This document shows positions 44,610-54,735 of a stretch of DNA of 64,000 nucleotides, one piece after another (within the stretch, counting starts at the first letter, position 1; each line of letters opens with the position of its first letter). The stretch is from Zygnema cylindricum (Eukaryota; Streptophyta; Zygnematophyceae; Zygnematales; Zygnemataceae): the NCBI GenBank assembly GCA_037447655.1, contig JBBHKE010000905.1, positions 353,473 through 417,472 on the forward strand, given 5' to 3'. The notes under the pieces are model-generated. The model was not told the origin of the DNA, ran no database searches, and worked only from the letters and a program-made list of their open reading frames with translations. The position numbers and the translations under genes were made by a program.

Positions 44610-45204
44610 TGAACTACATAATTTAGGAAGCCTCTATATTGTTTTTAAATAACCCGTTTCAAGCCACAACTAGTGTTGCCCAAGAAGGCAAACTGATAGT
44701 TTGAGTGCACCCCTATGCAGCTTAGACTCGCTTGAGTCCGAAGCGAAAAGAATCAATGAAACGGCCAACCAACCGATAAGTTATGAGGTGGCAAAAATGC
44801 TAATTTATACAAACTCTCAAAGAGAGAGGTAAATGTCTATCCAAAAACAAGCTAAGTCCTAACCCCTCTCAGAATCTCTATCTACTACAGTACGAACCAA
44901 TCAAATAACTGTAAAGTATAGAAAGTTACTACGGCCGATGTCCTTTTTGGACGGCCTGTGTACGACAAGGCCATTATGGGACGCGTGCCACCCTTCCACT
45001 TATCTATATGTTCCCGATAATTCCAGCAACCAAATGTTATCCCTCCACGTGGCGCCAGGTCATGCCACGTCCATAGACGCCAAATTGACCATTCTGCGAT
45101 CCCGACAGTGATATATGCCGTTGGATTAAATCCAACATTTGATGTCGGCCGTCAAAACAAATGTCTGAATGTTTTGTTTCGTGCAAAATGACGTCTGCAC
45201 CGAA
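44590..45204 (-). repeat. C1 5' LTR, inner half only (type F4)
   Basis: Ends in AGCAATTTTG on the + strand side (TG mutated to AG). The outer half with the hairpin and tRNA-like module is lost at the 45204 junction. Confidence 0.85.
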
Positions 45205-45426
45205 TTCCTTTGAGGTGTATTCTTTCGTATTATCACTTCTTATCACTTTTATTGAGGTTTTATATATATTTTTACTCCATACTTTGTATTATTTGAAACA
45301 TCTTAGTACCTCTTACTTATGTCTAAGAAAATGTACCAAGTGTATCTAGACGAATCATTTATAATGGTTAGGATCCATCTTTTCCCCCTATGTGAAACAT
45401 ACCTTGCTATTCCCCAAACATCGGTG
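45205..45426 (-). pseudogene. C3 integrase, left fragment
   Basis: Minus strand: HTDVWGIARYVSHRGKRWIL and IRSDNTKEYTSKEF match C2 integrase. Together with 52963 onward it forms the C3 integrase split by C2. The target duplication TGAAC (45427-45431) follows. Confidence 0.85.
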
Positions 45427-45655
45427 TGAACTGCAATTGTGTGGTCTCGATTGACCCAGAGAATGAGCAGCCTATGTAAAGCCTCTAGGATAATATTTGC
45501 CCCTTCTACTTTCCCGTTGAATACGTGCCGCTCAGGCACACAAATATTCTAACCACTCTCACCCTTATAAGGAGAAGACTCCCCTGGGTCAAACGTAAAA
45601 AGAATCACTGAATTTGCTCCCCTGAGCAGTAAGTTATGGTTGGTCAAAGATGACC

Positions 45656-45661
45656 TTTATA
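45656..45661 (-). promoter_or_regulatory. TATA box of C2 3' LTR
   Basis: Minus strand TATAAA, beside a CTCTCTAAGAGAG hairpin. Absent from the C2 5' LTR because 20 bases are missing there. Confidence 0.6.
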
Positions 45662-46106
45662 GTTACAAGCTCTCTTAGAGAGAGGTACCTAAATTTCACT
45701 AAGTCTTGGTCTGCCTACTTACGACTGCCTACAACTAAACCCTAGTCCAATAGTAACACTATATAGTACAAGAAGGTACATTAGGCGATGTACGTATTGT
45801 ACATCCATTGTACGACATGGCTTTCAAAGTGACGCCAGTCAAAACGTGAGCCATAGTTCCTCCTCCCATCATCTCCGGTATCCAATAGTATGGTGCCACG
45901 TGGCTTCGCGTGACGCTATCCCCAAAGGCCGCCATAATTTTATTGCGGGTGGCGGCTGCAATTGTGGCCGTCCGATCATTTGTATTTATGCGGCTTCGAT
46001 TCGCTTCCATGCATGATTTGATTAATGCGTGTTTTCGTTAGTCTGCTGCAAATTAGCCCGTTTTACAAATAGATAAATATGCGTGAAACGTAATACGTAT
46101 ATCGTT

Positions 46107-46189
46107 TCGTTAGTGCCTTAATGGATAAGGCTAAGGTCTAACTAGTAGTTTGTAGACCCCGGTTCAAATCCGGCTAGATGCAGTATTTT
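46107..46189 (+). other. tRNA-like segment, antisense in C2 3' LTR
   Basis: The clearest case. A-box TTAATGGATAAGGC, D-arm GCC/GGC, an anticodon-arm-like stem GGTCTA/TAGACC (6 perfect pairs, loop 12), and T-arm CCGG-TTCAAAT-CCGG with B-box GGTTCAAATCC. TTTT at 46186-46189. The acceptor stem does not pair, so it is not a normal tRNA gene. Confidence 0.8.
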
Positions 46190-46329
46190 GGTACAACTAG
46201 TAAAATACTTTCTATTTAATTCTCCCTTCTAAATGACGCGGCAGCCATGGAGTGCCTTTGATTCTCTCTTTCTTTCTCTTTACATTCTAACTAAACTATA
46301 GAAGTGAACTATTAATTACCTTTTCAACA

Positions 46330-46696
46330 CTCCCCTTAATTCTTAGTCACTTTTCAATTTTAATCCACAGTTTTCTCTACAATAAATAAACTTAGGGGAA
46401 GATACTGGTTTTGTCATCATGTCTGCAATCATTTCTTTATCAGTTTTATGAACCAGTTTAATGATTTTATTTTCAACCTTCTCTCTGACAAAGCTTACTC
46501 TAATATCCATATGCTTAGCTTTGAAGTGATGTTTCGGATTAGTTGCAATAGAAATAGCAACTTGATTATCACAAAAAACATTCTGAGTTCTTGTCTTCAT
46601 GAACCCGAGTTCTTCAAGAAGAGATTTCACCCACATTAATTGTTTGGTAGCAGCACAGGAATCCATGTATTTAGCCTCCATAGTGGACTGAGCAAC
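46330..46696 (-). pseudogene. C2 RNase H, C-terminal part
   Basis: Minus strand: MEAKYMDSCAATKQLMWVKS and CDNQVAISIATNPKHHFKAK. The purine tract AATTAAGGGGAG lies against the LTR. Its N-terminal half is on the other side of the solo LTR. Confidence 0.9.
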
Positions 46697-46883
46697 TATT
46701 GATATTTGGGTATTTTCTAGGTCTTTTTAGGATAGAAAAGTAGCAGAGGAAGTCTGCCTCTAACCTCCTTCTCCAAGCCCCCACACTTGTTCTAGTCACT
46801 GAAGGCAGGAGAGGGAGCTAGAGCCATGGCTGCCTAAGCTCTCTAGAGAGACAGAAATAGATAATAGGTATGTTTACCAAAAA

Positions 46884-46972
46884 GGTATTTGACGGACCCA
46901 GGAATTGATCCTACTACTTGTCGTACGTCAAACGTACCGTAGCCGTTAGCTTTGTCCATTTAGTATAGGACT
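46884..46972 (-). other. tRNA-like segment, antisense in solo LTR 46697-48005
   Basis: Minus strand B-box-like AGGATCAATTCCTGG. A TTTTT run is at 46879-46883 (as AAAAA on +). The A-box is decayed. Confidence 0.55.
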
Positions 46973-47629
46973 AGTGCTAAGACGTATATGGTTTAATAAA
47001 TATTTAAATACTTATAGGTAGGCTTTTCCATTTAACTGGGTTACGGTATATAGGTCATAAAAACAGCTATACTTTTAGTACCGGACAAAACAAATAGTAC
47101 GAACATTTCTTTCGACGGTCCGTATGAAATGCCGATATAAATCGGACGGCCGTGATTAGCGCCGGCTACGCGAAAGGATAATTTGGCGGTTTGCGGACGT
47201 CACCACTCCGGATGACACGTGGCGACATCTTAAGGGATTACGCAATTTCCGGAACGGCAGAAAAAAAATCCAAGAGTGACAAATGTCGCACTATGGCAAA
47301 ATCGTACAATGTACGTATAGAAAGTACTCCGGCACTTGTACTTTCTTGTACCGTACCATTTTTTTGACGCGGCATGACCTGGCGCCACGTGGAGAGATAA
47401 GATTTGGAGGCAGGAATTCCAGAGATTATAAGAGCGAATCCGGATAGGACATTTGTTGACTTTTTAGCCATGTCGTACGATGACTGTACAAAAGGTACAC
47501 CGGCATCTGTACCTTTATGTACTATACAGTAATGTGATTGGTCAGTACCTCAGTACTAGAGGGTTTAGAGAGGGGTTTAGGACTTAGAATATTTCGGGTA
47601 GGTAGATGACTCTCCCAAAGAGCACCTTG

Positions 47630-47636
47630 TATAAAT
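47630..47636 (+). promoter_or_regulatory. TATA box of solo F1 LTR
   Basis: TATAAAT, about 100 bases after a TGATTGG (CCAAT) motif at 47532 and just after CTCTCCCAAAGAG. Confidence 0.6.
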
Positions 47637-48005
47637 GGCAAACTTTGGCCAGCCATAACTATCAATTCAATTGACCAAATTCAGTGATTCTTGTTGCTGC
47701 GCACTCAAGAGAGTCCAGGCTACACAAGGGTGTAGTTGGTCAGGGTCTTTGCCTGCCTGGGTGGCTGCATTTCTTAGGGAAAGTCAAAGTGGGTGAATGT
47801 GTCCAAATCCCATATTCTAACTTTGCATTCTGTAGTGAAACTGAGCACACAGAAAGTCTTATTTCACAAGGGTGAAGCTGTAATGGGGTTCTAATTTTCA
47901 AGGGGTCAATCATTTGGGTTTATATTAACTTGGAGTCGGCACTATCTAGATTAGCTTCCTTTGGACCTGCGAATTCTGTGTGGCAATGGAGCCCATAGAA
48001 TTTCA

Positions 48006-49230
48006 ACAACTACTTTCTGTTGCTTGCTACTCCAACAACATGCACCAAATCCAATTTTCAACACATATCCAGTCGTACACCGCCTTAAAGGCACATCTCC
48101 ATAACTGGCATCACTCCACGTTGTGATGTCAGTGTGCTCCCCTCCCAAAAGCAACCACAATTCCCTTATCCCCACCAGATGCCTCATTCCCCTTTTGGGG
48201 GCCTCATAATCTCTCTTTCTTAGTTCATTTAGACTCTTGCTGAGGACTCCTACGGCAGGATCTATATTCGGCCGGGTAGAATTTAAAAAATATACAAAAC
48301 TACCTACAATCTGCCGATAAGGGATATTTTCTATAAATCTTCTTTCTATCTCATCTATCTCATCATTTATGATCAATATTTTTCCCTCTTCACTCCCATC
48401 ACTCACTTTCTTCAAATCCATGGGAGTAGTATATCCGTTTGCTTTCTCCATTTGAAATATTTCTAGCATATTACCAATTGCTTCTTTCTGAGTGAGTCTT
48501 ATAATCCTATTCCCTCTATCTCTCTCCATTTGAATTCCCAAAATGTACTTTGCTTCGCCGAGATCTTTCATGTCAAAGCGGCTTCTAAGATCCCGTTTTA
48601 GTTTGTTAATTTTATCTAATGACTTGCTTAAGACCAACAAATCATCCACATAAATAGCAATAAATATCACTCCATCCTCATCCTCAAATAAATATATGGA
48701 GTGATCTGAACTAATTCTGATATACCCCAAACCGGTCAAAATTTCGTCGAGCTTTATATTCCACTGTCGCGAGGCTTCCTTAAGCCCATAGAGTGATTTT
48801 ATCAGTTTGCAAACTTTGTTTTCTTCCCCACTTTCCACGAATCCTTCCGGTTGCCTCATGTTAATTTCTTCTTCCAACTCTCCGTGCAAAAAGGCCGTTT
48901 TAATATCCATTTGGTGGATTTCCATATCCTCTGCTGTGGCTATACTTAAAAGGATTCTAACAGAAGGAAATCTGACAACAGGTGGAAAGGTTTCTTCGTA
49001 GTCTATCCCCTTTTTCTGAGTATATCTCTTTGCAACTAACTTAGCTTTGTACCTCTCAATGGTATTATTCGGGTTTAATTTAAGTTTAAAAACCCACTTA
49101 CATCCGATCGGTTTTTGGTCCGATGGACAATTTACCAACTCCCATGTATTGGCTTCCATGATAGAGGTCATTTCTTCATTTATAGCTGTGATCCACCGAC
49201 TACTTTCTGGAGTGTTTATAGCCTCTAAGT
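48006..49230 (-). pseudogene. C2 reverse transcriptase and RNase H N-terminus
   Basis: One frame from 49171 down to the solo LTR (406 codons, the last about 20 read into the LTR). RT: EANTWELVNCPSDQKPIGCK, VRFPSVRILLSIATAEDMEI, DIKTAFLHGELEEEI, LIKSLYGLKEASRQWN and IAIYVDDLLVLSKS (YVDD near 48625-48660). RNase H: TTWSDASYGDVPLRRCTTGY with the first catalytic D. This is the best preserved RT in the window, cut off only by the LTR insertion. Confidence 0.93.
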
Positions 49231-50860
49231 ACGTCTAAGGTTCATCTGGGTGAGACATCTTTGTGAGTTGGTTATTTACTTGTCTTTCTTGAAGTCGTTT
49301 ACTACTTCTTCTTCCCTTTCAAAATCGCACGAAGGTATAGAAGGCATCCTTGGGTTTCGTTTAGGGAGATTTTCAGCTCCCCTATCTTCCAATTCCGGTG
49401 TCTCATCAAGTTCCTCTTCGGTTTCCACTTCGTATTGTGGGGTTGCCTCGGATGTTGTCCTTTCCTCCTTCTCCTTTGGTAATCTACAGATTTTTCTATT
49501 TCTCCCTCTTCCTTCTCTTCATTTTCAAAGTCAAAGTCACAAAACTGATCCGTTTCAAATCTGATTTTGACTTCCTTATTATATTTGAATGGATCAATGG
49601 ACTTCTCTTCATTTATCACCACTATGTGTTTTACCAAAATTATATCTTTCTTTTTCAAGTCATACACTCGGTATCCTTTTGTGCTCTCATCATATCCTTC
49701 AAGATATCCTGGCTTCCCTCTCCCCTCTAACTTCCATTTAGTCTTATCGGAATCCAAACTGTAGACTTGACTTCCGAACACTCTCAAACTTGACAAATCA
49801 AGCTTTCTTCCTGTCCACCTCTCATACGGAGTTTCCTCCTTATTTGTTGAAGTTAAAACTCTATTTTTGATGAAATTAGCATAGTTCATAGACTCCGCCC
49901 AAAACTGCAACCCTATCCTCTTATCATTTAACATACTTCTGGACATATCTCCTAAAGTTCTATTCACTCTTTTTGCTACTCCATTTTGTTCCGTATTATA
50001 GGGAACAATTTTCTCATGATGAATTCCTTCTTCTTTAAGATATTTTTCAAATTCCCTTGAGGTGTATTCTTTCCCATTATCACTTCTTATCTCTTTTATT
50101 GAGGTTTTGTGTAGTTTTTCACTCCATTCTTTATACTCTTGGAAACATCACAATACCTCTGACTTATGTCTGAGAAAGTATACCTTCGTGTATCTAGACC
50201 AATCATATGTGATAGTTAAAATCCACCTCTTCCCCCTATGTGAAGCATATCTAGCAGGTCCCCAAACATCGGTGTGAATTAGATCTAATACTTTCTCTCT
50301 CTTATATATGGTTTCCTTTGGAAATGGAAGTCTATGAATCTTCCCTTGGGCAAATCCACTCCAATCATCAAAGGTCTCATCATCCTCAAAAATAATACCC
50401 TCCACTATTCCATTTTTCTTCATTTTCTTTAATGTATCTAGATGCACATGCCCCAACCTTTTGTGCCAAAGCATCATCTCACTTGCACAAGAGTGGAGAA
50501 CACTCTTTTCATTGCAAAGCACAATTCTGAACATTCCCTGATTGCCCTTCTCAGCTATGAAATAAACCTCATTATCAAAGCTTGATGTGAAGATTCCTTT
50601 CCTACTTCCTGTTTCAAACTCATTTTCATTTAGGTTAGCTGTTGAGACAAAGTTCTTACTAAGCTGTGGAATGTAAAGAACTTCTGAGAGTGTTACAATT
50701 GAGGCCTTTCCATTAACTAGAACCTTCAAGTCAACAGTTCCAACAAGACTTGTGGTTTCTACTCTACCATCTCCGTACTCTATCTCAAATGTTGGGATCT
50801 TTCTCAGTTTAGTGAACCACCTTTTATCTTTACACATATGCATTGAGGCCCCTGAGTGTA
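49231..50860 (-). pseudogene. C2 protease end and integrase (frameshifted)
   Basis: The protease site reads GWIIHSGASMHMCKD (D to H, about 50845-50885). The integrase zinc domain MLWHKRLGHVHLDTLKKM keeps both His, but the CxxC is WSGF (about 50350-50500). First D in LIHTDVWGPARY (about 50260). The frame ends at 50148. Beyond the break: IRSDNGKEYTS-like D region near 50070, then MNRTLGDMSRSML and YERWTGRKLDLSSLRVFGSQ (49302-49967), and an acidic tail. Confidence 0.9.
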
Positions 50861-52098
50861 TGATCCACCCATCTTCAGGTGGATCCCTCTTACCTCCAAA
50901 AGCACACTTTTGTCTCCGTGGAATGTCAACATGCTTTTCAGTGTTTTTCGGATTAAGAAGAAGCTCCTCAAGCTCCTCAAGCTCCTCTTCCTGTTCGGTT
51001 TCTTCGTTCTCTTGCTCATCATGAACTTGTGTTAGGAAATCGTTTTTCTTTCCTCCATTTCTTGAGTTCCCTTGCCCATCATTTAGTCAAAGATCTACAA
51101 GTTTGCCACAATCTGCCATATAGTGTCCCGGTTTCTTGCAGAAGTGACAAAATCCTCCTCGAGAAGTTCCTCTCCCCTGTCTATCAAATCTGCCACCTTC
51201 TTGTCCTCTTCCTCCAAAGTTTCGATAAGGATCTTTCTCTCTCTCCTCATCACGCTTCCGCCAATCAGCTCCTGCAGACAATGCTTGAACACTTCGACTC
51301 CCTCTCCTAAGCTCTATGGTGCTTACTTTCACTAAAATCATTCCCACTGTGTCATCATAATTCCAATTGCTATCTCCTATGTCTTGCAAACGATTAATGA
51401 TATTCTCATACTCTGCAGGTAGTTTCATCATTAATGTGTTCACTCTTTGTCTCTCAGACCATGAGTTACCTGCACTCTCTAGCTCTCCAAATAATGCTCC
51501 TAAATCATTGCAATAATTATTCATTCTTCCTCCCTTATAAGTATAAGCTGCAATCTTGTTTTCTGCCAACTGTTGATGCTGCAATGATCCACTCTTATAT
51601 TTGTTAACTAGTGATTTCCAAATCTGAGATGAAGATTTGACGTGCATAAGGGAAATGGCAATGCCCTTTGCTACACTTTTAAGAATTAAGAGCTTAGCAA
51701 ACTTGTCTTTGAAGTTCCACTTTTCATGCTCCGATCTTTCGATCTGAACCATTATCATCTTTGCATGGGTGCTGCTGCCGATATCGCCTTCGGCAATGGT
51801 GTCACTTGAGTTGCAACTCCTCCCATTTCTCCTTCTATGACAATCTCCTCTCCTTCCTCGTCTTCATCCTCAGTGATGGTGGCAGCTGTTCTTCTTACTG
51901 TAAAGGCGGAGGTGCTAAAAAAACGCGTTCCTCCAAACCCAGGTGGAGGTGGGCATCGAACTTGTCCGTACACTATGCCCCATTGGTGTTTCTCAAATAG
52001 TTCTCCCTCCATCATCATTTCCAATAAAGAAAGTCTGATCCATCAAATATGGGCACCCTAGAGGGTGGGCCCATAACCTGCAATTCAGTGGTCTCCAT
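50861..52098 (-). pseudogene. C2 gag with zinc knuckle (frameshifted)
   Basis: The start ATG is at 52096-52098 in the LTR (METTELQVMGPPSRVPIFDG), reading through the primer site. A one-base loss in a GGG run near 52022 shifts the frame (C3 has GGG at the same place). Gag continues at 51755-52024 and 51087-51758: NKYKSGSLQHQQLAENKIAA, LMMKLPAEYENIINRLQD, knuckle CHFCKKPGHYMADC (about 51105-51150). Confidence 0.9.
52064..52078 (-). promoter_or_regulatory. C2 half-tRNA primer-binding site
   Basis: Minus strand GGTTATGGGCCCACC, directly after the LTR end. From my knowledge of plant tRNA-iMet (GGTGGGCCCATAACC in the anticodon arm) the match is 15 of 15. It encodes V-M-G-P-P of Gag. Confidence 0.9.
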
Positions 52099-52957
52099 TG
52101 ACCGAGAGAATGAGCAGCCTATGTAAAGCCTCTAGGATAATATTTTCCCCTTATACTTTCCCGTTGAATAAGCGCCGCTCAGGCACACAAATATTCTCAC
52201 CACTCTCACCCTTGTGAGGACAAGACTCTCCTGAGTCAAACGCAAAAAAAATCACTGAATTTGCTCCCCTGAGCAGTAAGTTATGGTTGGTCAAAGCTCT
52301 CTTAGAGAGAGGTACCTAAATTTCACTAAGTCCTGGTTTACCTACTTACGACTGCCTACTACTAAACCCTAGTCCAATAGAAACAGTATATAGTACAAGA
52401 AGGTACATTAGGCGATGTACTTATTCTACGGCCATTGTACGACATGGCTTTCAAAGTGACGCTTGTCAAAACGCGAGCCATGGTTCCACCTCCCATCATC
52501 TCCGGTATCCAATAGTATGGTGCCATGTGGCTTCGCGTGACGCTATCCCCAAAGGCCGCCAAAAGTTTATTGCGGGTGGCGGCTGCAATTGTGGCCGTAC
52601 GATCATTTGTATTTATGCGGCTTCGATTCGCTTCCATGCATGAATTGATTAATGCGTGTTTTCGTTAGTCTGCTGCAAATTAGCCCGTTTAACAAATAGA
52701 TAAATATGCGTGAAACGTAATACGTATATCGTTTCGTTAGTGCCTTAATGGATAAGGCTAAGGTCTAAGTAGTAGTTTGAGACCCCGGTTCAAATGCTGC
52801 TTGATGCAGTATTTTGCTACAAATAGTAAAATACCTTCTATTTCATTCTCCCTCCTAAATATCGCGGCAGCCATGTCGTGCCTTTGGTTCTCTCTTTCTC
52901 TCTCTTTACATTCTAACTAAACTATAAAAGTGAACTATTAATTACCTCTTTTCAACA
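52079..52957 (-). repeat. C2 5' LTR (type F2)
   Basis: 879 bases, TGCAATTCAG to TTTTCAACA on the + strand. It lacks 20 bases that include the TATA box (between 52296 and 52297, against 45650-45669 in the 3' LTR). Confidence 0.93.
52735..52815 (+). other. tRNA-like segment, antisense in C2 5' LTR
   Basis: Same module as 46107-46189: TTAATGGATAAGGC, GGTTCAAATGC (B-box with changes), TTTT at 52812-52815. Confidence 0.7.
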
Positions 52958-52962
52958 TGAAC

Positions 52963-54735
52963 TATATCTAATACTTTCTTTCTTCTAAATATGGATGCCT
53001 TTGGAATTGGGAGTCTATGAATCTTCCCTAGGGCAGATGCACTACAATCATCTGAGGTCTCATCATCTCCAAACTCATTTCCATCCACTATTCTTTTTTT
53101 CTTCATTTTCTTTAATCTATGTAGATTCAGATTTCCCAACCTCTTGTGCCTAAGCATCATATCACTTCTACACGAGTAGAGAACACCCTTTTTATTGCAA
53201 AGTACAATTCTGAATATTCCTTTTCTACCCTTTTCAGCTATGAAATAAACCTCATTATCAAAGCTAGCTGTGAAGATTCCTTTCTTAGTTCCTGTTTCGA
53301 ACTCTTTTTCATCTAGAACAGTTGTAGAGACTAGATTATTCCTTAGCTCTGGAATGTAAAGAACATCTGAGATTATTATAATTGAAGCCTTTCCATCAAC
53401 TAAAACTTTTAAATCAACCGATCCAACAAGACTTGTGGTTTCTACTCTACCATCTCTATACTCTATCTCAACAGTTGGAATTTTTCTTAATTTAGTAAAC
53501 CACCTCTTATCCTTGCACATATGGATTGAGGCCCTTGAGTCTATGATCCACCCATCCTCAGGTGGATCCGTGTAACCTCTGAAAGTACACTTTTGTCTCC
53601 GTAGAATGTCTATATGTTTCTCAGTGGTTTTTAGTTTAAGAAGTAGCTCTTCAAGCTCCTCTTCTAGTTCGGTTACGTCATTTTCTTCCTCGTCATGAAC
53701 TTGAGTCAGAAAAGCCTTTTTCATTCCTCCATCTCTTCAGGAACCTTGTCCATCTTTCTGTCAAAGATCTGCAAACTTTACACAATCTGCTATATAATGT
53801 CCCGGTTTCTTGCAGAAGTGACATAGTCCACCTCGAGGAACTCCTCTCCCCTCTCGATCAAACTTGCCACCTCCTTATCATTTTCTTGCAAAGTTTCGAT
53901 AGAATCCTTTCCATTTTCCTCATCACGCTTCCGCCAATCAGATCCTGCAGCCAATGCTTGAACACTCGGACTTCCTCTCCTAAGTTCTATGGTACTCTCT
54001 TCCACTAAAATCATCCCCATTGTATCATCCCAATTCCAATTGCTATCACGAAGATCCTGCAACACATTAATGATATTCTCATATTCTTCAGGTAGTTTTA
54101 TTATCAGTCTATATAGTATTTGTCTCTCAGACCATGAGTTACCTACGCTTTTTAGTTCTCCAAATAATGCTCCTAAGTCATTGCAATAATCATTCATACT
54201 TCCTCCCTTGTAAATATAAGCTTAAATATTATTTTCTGCCAGCTGTTACTGGTGCAATGACCCACTCTTATATTTGTTTACAAGAGATACCCAAATCTGA
54301 GAGGAAGATATAACATGCATAAAGGGAATGGAAATACCATTCACTACACTTTTGAGAATTAAGAGTTTAGCCACCTTGTCCTTATAGTTTCCAATTTTTA
54401 TATTTTGACCGCTTAGTCTGACTCCCTGTCACTGTTGCTGGTGGTGATGTTGCTGTATCATCCTTGACAATGGAGTCCGTCGAAAAGCAAATCCTCCCTT
54501 TTCTCTTTCCATGATTATTTCCTCTCCTTCCTCGTCATCGTTCGTGATGGTGGCTGTGGTGGTGGAGGTAGCACAAAAACGTGTTCCTCCCAACCTAGGT
54601 GGAGATGGGCATCAAATTTGCCCAGACACTATGCCTTATACGTGCTTCTCAAAAAGTTCTCCCTCCATCATCATTTCCCAATAAATAAAGTGTTATTCAT
54701 TAAATATGGGCACCCTAGAGGGTGGGCCAATAACC
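52963..54735 (-). pseudogene. C3 gag, protease and integrase N-terminus (broken)
   Basis: Integrase zinc domain and protease in 52942-53724: GWIIDSRASIHMCKDKRW (DSG changed to DSR), MLRHKRLGNLNLHRLKKM, CSASALGKIHRLPIPKA (second Cys of CxxC is S). Gag pieces in 53790-54197 (LPEEYENIINVLQDLRDSNW) and to 54700. A knuckle-like stretch near 53790-53830 is frameshifted. Its integrase continues at 45205-45426 beyond C2. The gag start ATGGAGACCACA is followed by a TAA in the LTR. Confidence 0.87.
54721..54735 (-). promoter_or_regulatory. C3 half-tRNA primer-binding site
   Basis: Minus strand GGTTATTGGCCCACC, 14 of 15 matches. Confidence 0.82.

Larger units (their letters stand above)
39429..45204 (-). 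mobile_element. C1: Ty1/copia element, both LTRs truncated
   Basis: Minus strand. 3' LTR 39429-40253 (far end cut), purine tract, RNase H, RT, integrase, protease, zinc knuckle, gag, primer site, 5' LTR 44590-45204 (outer half missing). The order gag-protease-integrase-RT-RNase H is that of Ty1/copia. At 45202-45207 the 5' LTR is joined to C3 integrase through AATTCC microhomology. Confidence 0.9.
45432..46329 (-). repeat. C2 3' LTR (type F2)
   Basis: 898 bases. On the + strand it runs from TGCAATTGTG to TTTTCAACA. The gag-start position reads ATCGAG instead of ATGGAG. It keeps the TATA region that the 5' LTR has lost. Confidence 0.93.
46697..48005 (+). mobile_element. Solo LTR (type F1, extended) inside C2 RNase H
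   Basis: 1309 bases. It starts TATTGATATTTGGG (TG mutated to TA) and ends ATGGAGCCCATAGAATTTCA. Flanks GCAAC (46692-46696) and ACAAC (48006-48010) are a target duplication with one mismatch. It is on the opposite strand to C2 and has an extra U3 module resembling type F4 at about 47300-47460. Confidence 0.88.
45432..52957 (-). mobile_element. C2: Ty1/copia element, most complete copia here
   Basis: About 7.5 kb including a 1.3-kb solo LTR. LTRs 45432-46329 and 52079-52957 (type F2). Identical target duplication TGAAC at 45427-45431 and 52958-52962. Order on the minus strand: primer site, gag, protease, integrase, RT, RNase H, purine tract. It sits in the integrase of C3. Frameshifts in gag and integrase, a changed protease site and an LTR insertion make it inactive. 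Confidence 0.95.
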
